Origin: Amycolatopsis oliviviridis
Lineage (GTDB): Bacteria > Actinomycetota > Actinomycetes > Mycobacteriales > Pseudonocardiaceae
Length of the DNA: 64,000 nt
Direction of reading: 5' to 3'
Assembly: GCF_014654365.1 (NCBI RefSeq)
Contig: NZ_BNAY01000003.1
Span: forward strand, 62,001-126,000
The translations under genes were made by a program, and so were the position numbers. A model generated the notes under the pieces. That model worked only from the letters and a program-made list of their open reading frames with translations, made no database searches and had not been told where the DNA came from. Below, piece after piece: positions 42,319-50,753 of the stretch; the first letter of the stretch is position 1; every line of letters begins with the position of its first letter.

Positions 42319-42721
42319 CCCGCTTCGACGGGATCAGCGCCACCACCAGCGGGAGCACCGCGCCCAGCGCCGTCGTCGCGACGATCAGCACCTGGTCCAC
42401 CGGCTCGAAATGCGAGACGTGGCCCAGGTGGTAGAGGAAGTGCGGCAGCCCGAAGAGGAAGGTCGCGAGCGCCGCGAGCCTGGCCACGGCCGTCGTCCCG
42501 ATCACGGCGGCGCCGATCAGGATCGCGGCGAGCGCCAGGTTGAGGCCGCCGAAGTCGCGGAGCAGGTGTTCGTTGAAGGGGCCGTCCATGGCGACCCAGC
42601 CGGTACGGAAGCCGGGGAAGTCCCGGTAGAAGCCGTCCGGGCTGAGCAGCGGCCACAGCCCGACGGGCAGTTCGACGAGGCCGAAGACGACGAGCAGTAC
42701 GCGCGTGATTGTCCGTTGCAT
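42299..42721 (-). CDS. Small four-segment membrane protein
   Basis: A 140-residue membrane protein of unknown function with four hydrophobic segments, at about residues 5-22 (ITRVLLVVFGLVELPVGLW), 55-75 (LNLALAAILIGAAVIG), 80-97 and 108-128 (QVLIVATTALGAVLPLVVAL). Conserved-looking PHFLYHLGH follows the third segment, as in DUF4345-type or similar small families. The ATG at 42721 is the first sensible start; the upstream frame is a shadow. Its end overlaps the convergent degV gene by 20 bases. Confidence 0.72.
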   Translation of the reverse strand: MQRTITRVLLVVFGLVELPVGLWPLLSPDGFYRDFPGFRTGWVAMDGPFNEHLLRDFGGLNLALAAILIGAAVIGTTAVARLAALATFLFGLPHFLYHLGHVSHFEPVDQVLIVATTALGAVLPLVVALIPSKRATPATP

Positions 42722-42756
42722 GTCTTCTGGACTGGACAGCGCCGCGAAACGTGACA

Positions 42757-42820
42757 CGCGTTTCGTCCTCTGGATGCGGTAGTTGCGCGCGCAAGGACCG
42801 CATCCAGAGGACGAACTGCG
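42757..42820. repeat. Long interrupted palindrome between divergent genes
   Basis: Same family as 29745: CGCGTTTCGTCCTCTGGATG and a complement with two mismatches in the last arm (GGACGAACTGCG). Unlike most copies it lies upstream of both neighbours, so it cannot end either transcript. Confidence 0.8.
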
Positions 42821-42844
42821 ACGGAGCGGGAAGTGACCGGCCGG

Positions 42845-42850
42845 TAGGGT
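42845..42850 (+). promoter_or_regulatory. -10 element of the methyltransferase gene (leaderless)
   Basis: TAGGGT stands 6 bases before the GTG at 42857, with no ribosome site. Confidence 0.5.
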
Positions 42851-42856
42851 CGCGGC

Positions 42857-43630
42857 GTGACCACCCCAGCCACCAGGGCCGAAGCGCTGCACCTCACCGG
42901 TGAGCGCACCGTGCCGGGCATCGCCGAGGAGAACTATTGGTTCCGCCGCCACGAAGCGGCGTACGCCCATCTCCTGCCGCTGTGCGAAGGCAAGACCGTC
43001 CTGGAGGCCGGCTGCGGCGAGGGTTACGGCGCCGGGCTCATCGCCACCGTCGCCGGGCGGGTGCTCGCGCTCGACTACGACGTCCCCACCACCGAGCACG
43101 TCGCCCGCCGCTACGCGAGCGTCGGCGTCGCCAGGGCGAACCTCGTGTTCCTGCCGCTGCGCGACGCCTCGGTCGACGTCGTCGCCAACTTCCAGGTGAT
43201 CGAACACCTCTGGGACCAGGGCGCCTTCCTCGCCGAATGCCACCGCGTGCTCTCCCCCGGCGGCCGGCTGATCGTCACCACGCCCAACCGGCTGACCTTC
43301 ACCCCGGACAGCGACACCCCGCTCAACCCGTTCCACACCAGGGAGCTCGCACCGTCCGAATTGGACGGACTGCTGCGTGACGCCGGGTTCGAGGTCGAGA
43401 CCTTGCACGGCCTCCACCACGGCGAAGGGGTCGCGAAGCTCGACGCCAAGTACGGCGGTTCGATCATCGACGCCCAGCTCGACGTCGTCATGGGGCAGCT
43501 GCCCGGTCAGGCGACCTGGCCCGCGGAGCTGCTCGCCGACGTCGAAGGCATCCAGGCCGCGGATTTCGCCGTCCACGGTGAAGACCTCGACGCCAGTCTC
43601 GACCTGGTCGCCGTGGCGGTGCGCCCATGA
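42857..43630 (+). CDS. SAM-dependent methyltransferase (Rv3030 position)
   Basis: A class I methyltransferase of 257 residues. It starts GERTVPGIAEENYWFRRHEA; the SAM loop is TVLEAGCGEGYGAGLIA (about residues 49-65), followed by LALDYDVPTTEHVARRY, VANFQVIEHLWDQGAF and LSPGGRLIVTTPN. The stop overlaps the next gene by 4 bases. In M. tuberculosis the same order (Rv3030, Rv3031, Rv3032) belongs to methylglucose lipopolysaccharide synthesis, so a methyl transfer to an alpha-glucan is plausible but not shown. Confidence 0.85.
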   Translation: MTTPATRAEALHLTGERTVPGIAEENYWFRRHEAAYAHLLPLCEGKTVLEAGCGEGYGAGLIATVAGRVLALDYDVPTTEHVARRYASVGVARANLVFLPLRDASVDVVANFQVIEHLWDQGAFLAECHRVLSPGGRLIVTTPNRLTFTPDSDTPLNPFHTRELAPSELDGLLRDAGFEVETLHGLHHGEGVAKLDAKYGGSIIDAQLDVVMGQLPGQATWPAELLADVEGIQAADFAVHGEDLDASLDLVAVAVRP

Positions 43631-45138
43631 GCGAGTACGAGGGCACGTTCTGCCTCGTCGTGCACAGCCACCTGCCGTGGCTGCCGCACCACGGGTCCTG
43701 GCCGGTCGGCGAGGAATGGCTTTACCAGGCCTGGGCGCACTCCTACCTGCCGATGGTCGACCTCCTGCGCCGCTTCGCCGATGAAGGTCGCGAGGACGTC
43801 CTCACCCTCGGCATGACACCGATCCTCGCCGCCCAGCTCGACGACCCGTACTGCATCGACGCCTTCCACGACTGGCTCGGACACTGGCAGCTGCGCTCAT
43901 GGCACGCGTCCACGCTCTGGCGTGGCGACCCGCTGCTGCGCGACCTCGCCGCGAGCGAGTACCGGACGGCGGTCAAGGCGTCCGAAGAACTCGAAACCCG
44001 CTGGCGGCACGGTTTCTCGCCGATCCTTCGGTCCTTTGTGGACAACGGGACGATCGAGCTGCTCGGCGGCCCGCTGGCGCATCCGTTCCAGCCGCTGCTC
44101 GACCCGGCGGTCCGCGACTTCATGCTGCGCGGCGGCCTCGCCGACACCGCGTTGCGGATCGGGCGGCGCCCCGAAGGCATTTGGGCACCTGAATGCGGTT
44201 ACGCGCCCGGAATGGAAACCGGGTACGCGGCAGCGGGGGTCCAGCGGTTCATGGTCGACGGGCCGTCGCTGCACGGCGACACCTCGGCGGCGCGGACCGT
44301 CGGCGATTCCGACGTCGTCTGCTTCGGCCGCGATCTCGAAGTCACGTACCGCGTCTGGTCGCCGAAGGCCGGATATCCCGGCCACGCCGCCTATCGCGAT
44401 TTCCACACCTGGGCGCACGAGGTCGGCCTCAAGCCGTCGCGGGTGACCGGCAAGACCATCGAGCCACCGGACAAGGCGCCGTACGACCCGGCGATGGCGG
44501 CGGCCACGCTCGGGGGCCACGTCCAGGACTTCGTCGACACCGTCGTCTCCCGCCTGCGCTCGCTCAAGGCCGAGCACGGCCGCGAATCGCTCGTCGTCGC
44601 CGCGTACGACACGGAACTGTTCGGGCACTGGTGGCACGAGGGCCCGGCCTGGCTCGAAGGTGTCCTGCGCGCGCTGCCCGAGGCGGGTGTCCGCGTCACC
44701 ACGCTCAAGGGCGCGCTCGAAGCGGGGCACCTCGGCGGGCGGGTCGATCTCCCGGCGTCGTCGTGGGGTTCGGGCAAGGACTGGCGGGTCTGGGACGGCG
44801 AACAGGTCGCCGACATGGTGCGGGACAACTCCGCGCTGCAGCACCGGATGCTCGACCTCGTCACCGGAATGGACACCACGACCCGTGACGCCGTCCGCGA
44901 TCAGGCCGTCGCCGAGGCGATGCTGGCGCTTTCGAGCGACTGGGCGTTCATGGTCACCAAGGACTCCGCCGCCGACTACGCGCGGCGGCGGGCGAAGGCG
45001 CACACCGACCGGTTCGACACGCTCGCCGGACTGCTGCGCGACGGCGCGCACGAGCGGGCCCGGGAGACGGCGGCCGCGTTCCGGCGCGACGACGGGCCGT
45101 TCGGTCACGTCGACGCGCGTGATCTGCTGAAGAAATGA
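43627..45138 (+). CDS. GH57 alpha-glucan branching enzyme-like
   Basis: A 503-residue glycoside hydrolase family 57 protein acting on alpha-1,4-glucan, probably as a branching enzyme. It begins with FCLVVHSHLPWLPHHG. The nucleophile Glu lies in GIWAPECGYAPG (about residue 190) and the acid/base Asp in VVAAYDTELFGHWWHEG (about residue 326); a helical C-terminal domain ends at about 490. Its ATG overlaps the methyltransferase stop (ATGA), so the two are coupled. It matches the Rv3031 position. Confidence 0.9.
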   Translation: MSEYEGTFCLVVHSHLPWLPHHGSWPVGEEWLYQAWAHSYLPMVDLLRRFADEGREDVLTLGMTPILAAQLDDPYCIDAFHDWLGHWQLRSWHASTLWRGDPLLRDLAASEYRTAVKASEELETRWRHGFSPILRSFVDNGTIELLGGPLAHPFQPLLDPAVRDFMLRGGLADTALRIGRRPEGIWAPECGYAPGMETGYAAAGVQRFMVDGPSLHGDTSAARTVGDSDVVCFGRDLEVTYRVWSPKAGYPGHAAYRDFHTWAHEVGLKPSRVTGKTIEPPDKAPYDPAMAAATLGGHVQDFVDTVVSRLRSLKAEHGRESLVVAAYDTELFGHWWHEGPAWLEGVLRALPEAGVRVTTLKGALEAGHLGGRVDLPASSWGSGKDWRVWDGEQVADMVRDNSALQHRMLDLVTGMDTTTRDAVRDQAVAEAMLALSSDWAFMVTKDSAADYARRRAKAHTDRFDTLAGLLRDGAHERARETAAAFRRDDGPFGHVDARDLLKK

Positions 45139-45151
45139 CGAAAGGGGAACC

Positions 45152-45640
45152 ATGGGGATCCACGACATCCCGCTGAAGACGCTGTCGGGCGAAGACACCA
45201 CGCTCGGCGCGCTCGAAGGCAAGACGTTGCTGGTGGTGAACGTGGCGTCGAAGTGCGGCCTGACGCCGCAGTACACCGGACTGGAAAAGCTGCAGGAACG
45301 CTACGCGGGCAAGGGTTTCTCCGTCGTCGGGTTCCCGTGCAACCAGTTCGCGGGCCAGGAACCGGGCACCGCCGAGGAGATCCAGACCTTCTGCTCGACG
45401 ACGTACGGGGTTTCGTTCCCGCTCTTCGAAAAGCTGGACGTCAACGGGGAGACGCGGCACCCGCTCTACGCCGAGCTCACCAAGGCCGCCGACGCGGAGG
45501 GCGCCGCGGGCGACGTGCAGTGGAACTTCGAGAAGTTCCTCGTCGCCCCGTCCGGTGAAGTGGTGGGCCGATTCCGGCCGCGCACCGAGCCCGAAGACGA
45601 GACGATCACCGAGGCGATCGACGCCGCGATCGGCGGCTGA
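45152..45640 (+). CDS. Glutathione peroxidase-family protein (Cys type)
   Basis: A thiol peroxidase of the GPx fold, 162 residues. The catalytic Cys is in NVASKCGLTPQY (about residue 35; Cys rather than selenocysteine), Gln in FPCNQFAGQEPG, and Trp in VQWNFEKFLV. A further Cys in the Q-containing motif can resolve, so thioredoxin is the likely reductant in an organism without glutathione. The gene is 13 bases after the GH57 gene and is followed by a terminator. Confidence 0.93.
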   Translation: MGIHDIPLKTLSGEDTTLGALEGKTLLVVNVASKCGLTPQYTGLEKLQERYAGKGFSVVGFPCNQFAGQEPGTAEEIQTFCSTTYGVSFPLFEKLDVNGETRHPLYAELTKAADAEGAAGDVQWNFEKFLVAPSGEVVGRFRPRTEPEDETITEAIDAAIGG

Positions 45641-45659
45641 CACACGATTCGCCACGACA

Positions 45660-45706
45660 CGGGCGGGTTGCCGGAGTGATCTCCGGTAACCCGCCCGTTT
45701 CCTTTT
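45660..45706 (+). terminator. Rho-independent terminator after the peroxidase gene
   Basis: CGGGCGGGTT, then CCGGAG-TGAT-CTCCGG, then AACCCGCCCG form a long stem with a one-base bulge on each side, followed by TTTCCTTTT. It starts 20 bases after the stop codon. Confidence 0.9.
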
Positions 45707-45946
45707 CCGGAAAACCGGTGACCAAAGTCCCTGGATGCCCCGGCCGCTCGCGCGATGGCCGGTGGATCAATCACAAAGCCTTGCCGCACAAGGGAATTCC
45801 TGCCATACACGGGTGAATCGGTGTACCCGATTGCACTATGGCGCGACCCCGCCACCCAGGGGAAGACTTTCGTCGGGGCTCTCCACAAACCACTGGGAAG
45901 ACATTCGTCCGAGCCCGCACTTGTCAAAGCCGACAACCAGAAAAGT
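45707..45946. other. Intergenic stretch before the protease gene
   Basis: About 240 bases. The reading frame of the protease is open through all of it but has no clear ribosome site or family-like residues. It probably holds the protease promoter and leader. I see no other structure. Confidence 0.35.
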
Positions 45947-47020
45947 GTGGCCGACATGATCGAAAAGAACATGCTACCCAAGGAATTCCTCTCACTCGCC
46001 ACCGTGCAGGCGGCCGAAGAGGACGCTCTTCTCGACAAGCAGAACGTCGTGGGTGTCGCGCTCGGCACGAAATGGTCGGGTGGAACGGACACCGGGGAAA
46101 AGGCGATCACGGTACTGGTCGACACGAAGCTGCCGAGCGAACTGCTCCGTGACGACGACCTGGTCCCGGCGGAACTGTCCGGTGTGCCCACCGACGTCCA
46201 GCAGGTCGGGGTGCTGCAAGCGGGCCGGACCATCTCGGCGCCGAAGACCAACGGTGCCTCCCCGTCGCTCGACGAGGCACCCGCGCCGTCACCGGCGGGC
46301 CGGGCCGAAACCTCCCGCGAGGCCGTCGATCCGTTGACCCTGGCCAGGCGTTTCCGCCCGGCGTTCGGCGGGCTGAGCGTCGGTCACTTCCAGATCACCG
46401 CCGGCACGTACGGCACGGCCGTCTACGACGCCACGTCGCTGCCCGGCATACCGCCGAGGTTCTACATCCTGAGCAACAACCACGTGCTGGCCAACACCAA
46501 CGCCGCGGCGATCGGCGACCCGATCCTGCAGCCGGGCCCGTTCGACGGCGGCGTCATCCCCAGCGACATCATCGCCAGACTGAGCCGGTACGTGCCGATC
46601 AAGTTCATCACCCCCGGACAGCCGGTCCCGCTGAACTTCGTCGACGCGGCGGTCGCCGAAGGCCAGTTCCACGACCTCGACCGGCGGATCTTCTGGGTCG
46701 GCGACCTCCGGGGCGTCAACCCGGCGCCGACCGTCGGCCTGGCGGTGCAGAAGACCGGGCGGACGACCAACTGGACGACCGGGCGGATCACGAACATCAA
46801 CGCCACCGTCGACGTCAACTACGGCGGCGGCCGGGTGGCCCGGTTCGCGAACCAGTTGCTCACCACCAACATGTCGGCCGGTGGCGACTCGGGCAGCGTC
46901 GTGGCGGAGCTGAACACCGACCAGGCCGTCGGCCTGCTTTTCGCCGGTTCTCCCGCGGTCACCGTGGTCAACCGGATCACGCTGGTCGAGGCCGCGCTCG
47001 GGATCAGGGTGTCCCCGTAG
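45947..47020 (+). CDS. Trypsin-like serine protease domain protein
   Basis: A 357-residue protein with a chymotrypsin-like core from about residue 140. The His is in YILSNNHVLANTN, the Asp in FVDAAVAEGQF and the Ser in SAGGDSGSVVAEL (GGDSGS). The first 100 residues are a separate domain with VVGVALGTKWSGG and ITVLVDTKLP. There is no signal peptide, so export is uncertain. The start is doubtful: GTG at 45947 is chosen because VADMIEKNMLPKEFLSLA looks like a real N-terminus; an ATG 9 bases on or an upstream start are possible. One base overlaps the following gene. Confidence 0.7.
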   Translation: MADMIEKNMLPKEFLSLATVQAAEEDALLDKQNVVGVALGTKWSGGTDTGEKAITVLVDTKLPSELLRDDDLVPAELSGVPTDVQQVGVLQAGRTISAPKTNGASPSLDEAPAPSPAGRAETSREAVDPLTLARRFRPAFGGLSVGHFQITAGTYGTAVYDATSLPGIPPRFYILSNNHVLANTNAAAIGDPILQPGPFDGGVIPSDIIARLSRYVPIKFITPGQPVPLNFVDAAVAEGQFHDLDRRIFWVGDLRGVNPAPTVGLAVQKTGRTTNWTTGRITNINATVDVNYGGGRVARFANQLLTTNMSAGGDSGSVVAELNTDQAVGLLFAGSPAVTVVNRITLVEAALGIRVSP

Positions 47021-47256
47021 TGGCCGAAAACGGGTCCGATTCCGGCGCGGTCGACGCCGCGCTCGTCACGGCGTCGCGGTGGCTCGACGACGTCCCCGGA
47101 GTGGTCGGGGTCGGACAAGGCGAGGCCGAGGGGGCGCCCACCATCGACGTCTGGATGATCCCCGGTCACGACCCCGGGCAGCTGCCTTCTCAGCTGCTCG
47201 GGGTGCCCGTCCGGGTCCGTGATTCCGGCGGACCGGTGGAGGCTCAGCCGGACTGA
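47020..47256 (+). CDS. Small acidic protein coupled to the protease
   Basis: A 78-residue acidic protein. Its middle part, WLDDVPGVVGVGQGEAEGAP, resembles the VVGVALGTKW region of the upstream protease's N-terminal domain, and DVWMIPGHDPGQLP with GVPVRV follows the same way as LPSEL and GVPTDV do there. It may be a second copy of that domain. It starts with GTG overlapping the protease stop by one base. A partner or inhibitor role is possible; function unknown. Confidence 0.6.
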   Translation: MAENGSDSGAVDAALVTASRWLDDVPGVVGVGQGEAEGAPTIDVWMIPGHDPGQLPSQLLGVPVRVRDSGGPVEAQPD

Positions 47257-49010
47257 CCCGCCTCGATGACCGCGCGGTTGCGGGCGGCGACGGCGGGAAG
47301 ATCCGCCTTCGTCACCCGACGGTCGTAGGTGAGCAGCCCGTTGACCTCGTTCTCGACGTCGGTGGTCTGGGTGAGGATCGCGCCGGAAAGCCCGGTTCCG
47401 GCGACGATCCGTTCGAGGTGCTCACTGACCTCGGCATAGCGCTTGGTCAGCTGTGCCGGGGTCGGTGTCATCTCGTAAGCCTGCGGTTCGCCCGGCCAGC
47501 GGTGTCCGTCGAGGACCAGGCCGAGGCCGCCGTACTCGCCGTCGACGATCACCCGATGGTCCGTCACCGCGGGCTTCCCCGGCCCGACATAGGTGTGGTC
47601 GTCGTAGACGTCGCCCGCGCCGGTGTCCGGCCGCGAGAAGCAGCAGTTCACCCCGCTGTTCGCGACGACGAGCCTGGTCGGGTCGAGGTCCTTCACCAGC
47701 TTCGCGATCCGCGCGGTGTCGAATTCGCCCCAGCCCTCGTTGAACGGCACCCAGCCGACGATCGAGGTCACCCCGCGCAGCTGCTCGATCATCTCGGTCA
47801 GTTCGGCTTCGAACCGCCCCTTCGCCTCGGGAACCGGGTCGGGCGCGGGCCCGGGCGGGCCGTCGAAGGAGACGGTCAGCGAGGGCATGTCCTGCCAGAC
47901 GAGCAGGCCCAGCTTGTCCGCCCAGTGGTACCAGCGCTCCGGCTCGACCTTGACGTGTTTGCGGACGAAGTTGAAGCCGAACTCCTTGGTCTTCTCCAGA
48001 TCGGACCGCAGCGCCTCGTCGGTGGGGGCGGTGTGGATCCCGTCCGGCCAGTACCCCTGGTCGAGCGGGCCGTGCAGGAAGGTGATCCGGTCGTTGAGCG
48101 CGATCCGCGGCCTGCCCGCGGTGTCGGTGACCGTCCCGATCGTACGGAGCCCGGTGTAGGACTCGACGACGTCGAGCACGGTGCCGCTCTCGTCCAGCAG
48201 GCGGACTTCGAGGTCGTAGAGGTAGGGATCGTCCGGCGTCCACAAGCGCGGCGAAGGCACCTCCGCGCGCAACGGCCGTCCCGCGTCCCCCGCGACGCGC
48301 GACACCTCCGGGCCGCCGGGCTCGCTGACGATCGCTTCCGCGTGAGCGCCACCTGTGACCTTCGGCACAACCGTCACCCCGGTGAGGTCCGGGGTCAGCA
48401 GGAGATCCGAGACGTGCGCGGGCGGCACCGGCTCCAGCCAGACGGTCTGCCAGATGCCCGACGCGGCGGTGTAGAAGATCCCCTTCGGAGCGTTCCGCTG
48501 CTTGCCGATGGGATGGATCGAAGCGTCGGTCCGGTCGATCGCCCGGACGGTCAGTTCCTGCGATCCCGACGGCCGCAGCACGTCGGTGATGTCCGCGCTG
48601 AAGGCCGTGTACCCGCCTTCGTGGACGGCGACCTCCTGGTTGTTGACCCAGACCGTCGCGGACTGGTCGACGGCGCCGAAATGGAGCAGCACCCGCTGTC
48701 CGTCCCAGTCGGACGGGACCTGGAAAACCTTGCGGTACCACAGGGTTTCGTCGCGCCTGCCGATACCGGAAAGCGCCGATTCCGGCGGGAACGGCACCAG
48801 GATCCGCTCGCCGTACCCGTTCCGGCCGGGCGATCCGTCCCCCGCGTACTCCCAGACGCCGTTGAGGTTCAGCCAGCGTTTCCGGACCAGCCGCGGACGC
48901 GGGTACTCCGGCAGCGCGTTGCCGGGCCCGACCTGCGCCGACCACGGGGTCGACAGGACCGGTTCGACGGGCTTGAAGGCCGGTTCGGCCGCGTTCACCG
49001 AGGACGTCAT
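47244..49010 (-). CDS. Glycoside hydrolase family 2 (beta-glucuronidase/galactosidase-like)
   Basis: A 588-residue GH2 enzyme with the usual order: sugar-binding jelly roll (LNLNGVWEYAGDG, ESALSGIGRRDETLWYRK, GAVDQSATVWVNNQEV), an Ig-like domain, and a TIM barrel (FNFVRKHVKVEPERWYHWAD, GVTSIVGWVPFNEGWGEFD with the acid/base Glu, and a nucleophile Glu region near RVIVDGEYGGLG). No signal peptide is seen. The ATG at 49010 lacks a good ribosome site. It is convergent with the small protein gene, overlapping it by 13 bases. Substrate unknown. Confidence 0.88.
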   Translation of the reverse strand: MTSSVNAAEPAFKPVEPVLSTPWSAQVGPGNALPEYPRPRLVRKRWLNLNGVWEYAGDGSPGRNGYGERILVPFPPESALSGIGRRDETLWYRKVFQVPSDWDGQRVLLHFGAVDQSATVWVNNQEVAVHEGGYTAFSADITDVLRPSGSQELTVRAIDRTDASIHPIGKQRNAPKGIFYTAASGIWQTVWLEPVPPAHVSDLLLTPDLTGVTVVPKVTGGAHAEAIVSEPGGPEVSRVAGDAGRPLRAEVPSPRLWTPDDPYLYDLEVRLLDESGTVLDVVESYTGLRTIGTVTDTAGRPRIALNDRITFLHGPLDQGYWPDGIHTAPTDEALRSDLEKTKEFGFNFVRKHVKVEPERWYHWADKLGLLVWQDMPSLTVSFDGPPGPAPDPVPEAKGRFEAELTEMIEQLRGVTSIVGWVPFNEGWGEFDTARIAKLVKDLDPTRLVVANSGVNCCFSRPDTGAGDVYDDHTYVGPGKPAVTDHRVIVDGEYGGLGLVLDGHRWPGEPQAYEMTPTPAQLTKRYAEVSEHLERIVAGTGLSGAILTQTTDVENEVNGLLTYDRRVTKADLPAVAARNRAVIEAGQSG

Positions 49011-49105
49011 CGACCCGATGGTGGCAAAGATCGCCGCCCCTGTCGCCCTCGCCCGGCTTTCACCGATGGGTGATCGCCCCGTCCCGGTGACCACCGACTC
49101 ACGAG

Positions 49106-49111
49106 TAACCT
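49106..49111 (+). promoter_or_regulatory. -10 element of the GT4 gene (leaderless)
   Basis: TAACCT stands 6 bases before the ATG at 49118 and no ribosome site is present. Confidence 0.5.
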
Positions 49112-49117
49112 CCACCC

Positions 49118-50371
49118 ATGCGCGTGCTGATGTTGTCGTGGGAGTACCCACCCGTGGTCGTCGGCGGACTCGCACGGCACGTCCACGCCCTGGCCAGGCA
49201 CCTCGCCCGGCAAGGGCACGACGTGGTCGTCCTGTGCCGTCACACGGCGGGCACCGACGCCGAGACCCATCCGAGGACCGATCGCGTGGTCGAGGGCGTG
49301 CGGATCATCCGGGTCGCCGAGGATCCGCTGCACGTGACCTTCGAACGGGACCTCGTCGCGTGGACGCTGGCCATGGGGCACGCGATGGTCCGCGCCGCGA
49401 CCGATCTGCTGCGCGGATGGCAGCCGGACGTCGTGCACGCGCACGACTGGCTGGTCACCCACCCCGCGATCGCGATCGCCGAGGCCGCGCGGGTCCCGCT
49501 GGTCGGCACGATCCACGCCACCGAGGCCGGACGGCACTCCGGCTGGCTCTCGCATCCGCTGAACCAGCAGGTTCACTCGGTCGAATGGTGGCTCGCGAAC
49601 CGCTCGGACGCGCTGATCACCTGTTCGCAGGCCATGCGCCGCGAGGTGGCGCATCTGTTCGAGGTCGACGGCGACGCGGTCACCGTGATCCACAACGGCA
49701 TCGAGGAACGCACCTGGCAGGTGCCCGCGGAAGAGGTCGCGCACGCGCGCGAGGTCTACAGCCCCTCCGGCGCGCCGCTGCTGCTCTACTTCGGACGGCT
49801 GGAATGGGAGAAGGGCGTGCAGGACCTGCTCGCCGCGCTCCCCCGGATCCGCCGCGCCAAACCGGGGACCCGGCTGGTCGTCGCCGGCAAGGGCAGGCAT
49901 CTGGAGGAACTGGTCGACCAGGCGCGCAAGCTGCGCGTCCGCCGCGCCGTGGACTTCGTCGGGCACCTGTCCGACCGGGAACTGCGCGCCATCCTGGCCG
50001 CCGCCGACGCCGTCGTGCTGCCCAGCCGCTACGAACCGTTCGGGATCGTCGCCCTGGAAGCGGCCGCGGCGAAGGCGCCGCTCGTGGCGTCCACCGCGGG
50101 CGGGCTCGGGGAGGTCGTCGTCGACGGCGAGACCGGCCTGGCCTTCAGCCCCGGCGACGTCGACGCGCTCGGGGACGCCGTCGAGGCGGTGCTGGACGAC
50201 GAGGTCGCCGCGGCGCGGCGGGCGCTGACCGCGCAATCGCGCCTGGCCGCGGACTTCGACTGGGGCCGGATCGCGGAAGCGACGGTCGCGGTCTACCGGC
50301 GGGCCCGGATCGGGGAACCGGTGGAACTGGGGCGGCCGAAGATCGCGACGGGCAACGCCTTCGAGCCGTAA
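49118..50371 (+). CDS. GT4 glycosyltransferase, glycogen/maltosyl-synthase-like (Rv3032 position)
   Basis: A retaining GT-B enzyme of 417 residues that probably elongates an alpha-1,4-glucan. The N-terminal domain has LMLSWEYPPVVVGGLARHVHAL (cut here by families at 20 residues) and VVHAHDWLVTHPAIAIAEAA; the donor domain has YFGRLEWEKGVQDLLAAL and the E-x7-E motif RYEPFGIVALEAAAAKAPLV. It is the homologue type of Rv3032, which with the methyltransferase and GH57 proteins builds methylglucose-type polysaccharides in mycobacteria. Here it stands apart from that pair by 4 kb. Confidence 0.87.
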   Translation: MRVLMLSWEYPPVVVGGLARHVHALARHLARQGHDVVVLCRHTAGTDAETHPRTDRVVEGVRIIRVAEDPLHVTFERDLVAWTLAMGHAMVRAATDLLRGWQPDVVHAHDWLVTHPAIAIAEAARVPLVGTIHATEAGRHSGWLSHPLNQQVHSVEWWLANRSDALITCSQAMRREVAHLFEVDGDAVTVIHNGIEERTWQVPAEEVAHAREVYSPSGAPLLLYFGRLEWEKGVQDLLAALPRIRRAKPGTRLVVAGKGRHLEELVDQARKLRVRRAVDFVGHLSDRELRAILAAADAVVLPSRYEPFGIVALEAAAAKAPLVASTAGGLGEVVVDGETGLAFSPGDVDALGDAVEAVLDDEVAAARRALTAQSRLAADFDWGRIAEATVAVYRRARIGEPVELGRPKIATGNAFEP

Positions 50372-50373
50372 AC

Positions 50374-50445
50374 CGCGTTCAGAGGACTAAACGCGCTGGG
50401 GCGGAGGGGGAACCCGGTACGTCGGGGGAACCGGATCCCCCCTCC
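50374..50445. repeat. Half palindrome repeat and GC hairpin after the GT4 gene
   Basis: CGCGTTCAGAGGACTAAACGCG at 50374-50395 is one arm of the dispersed family (related to 13271 and 57400). It is followed by GGAGGGGG (50403-50410) pairing with CCCCCCTCC (50437-50445) around repeated GGGGGAACC. Probably the transcription end of the GT4 gene. Confidence 0.6.
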
Positions 50446-50502
50446 ACGCATGTCGCGGGTCGCGAGGGGCGCGACCCCCGGGGCTGCTCTAGGTGACGAA
50501 GA

Positions 50503-50634
50503 TCAGAAGTGGCAGGGCCGGACGCAGTCCGGCTGGGCCGCGACCGTCGCCGAGGCGGACACGGCCGGTGCGGAGAGGACGACGGCGAGGATTGCGAAGG
50601 CTGTGGCCAGGACGGTCCTCAACTGCTTCTTCAT
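50503..50634 (-). CDS. Small secreted peptide with two cysteines
   Basis: A 43-residue pre-peptide. Its N-terminus is a clear signal peptide: MKKQLR, then the hydrophobic TVLATAFAILAVVLS and cleavage-like APAVSASA. The mature part would be about 14-16 residues and ends PDCVRPCHF, with Cys spaced CxxxC. GAGGAG lies 5 bases before the ATG. It is too short for many gene finders. Function unknown; a signalling peptide or toxin-like product is possible. It lies beyond the GT4 gene on the other strand. Confidence 0.65.
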   Translation of the reverse strand: MKKQLRTVLATAFAILAVVLSAPAVSASATVAAQPDCVRPCHF

Positions 50635-50753
50635 GGTGGCTCCTCGGGGAAACAGGCGGAATTCCCACCCGGCGCCGAGCATCCGCGCGCCCCGTCGCCG
50701 AAACAACGGGGGTATCACTAGGTACCGCTACCTATTCGCGGTACGTGACCGCT

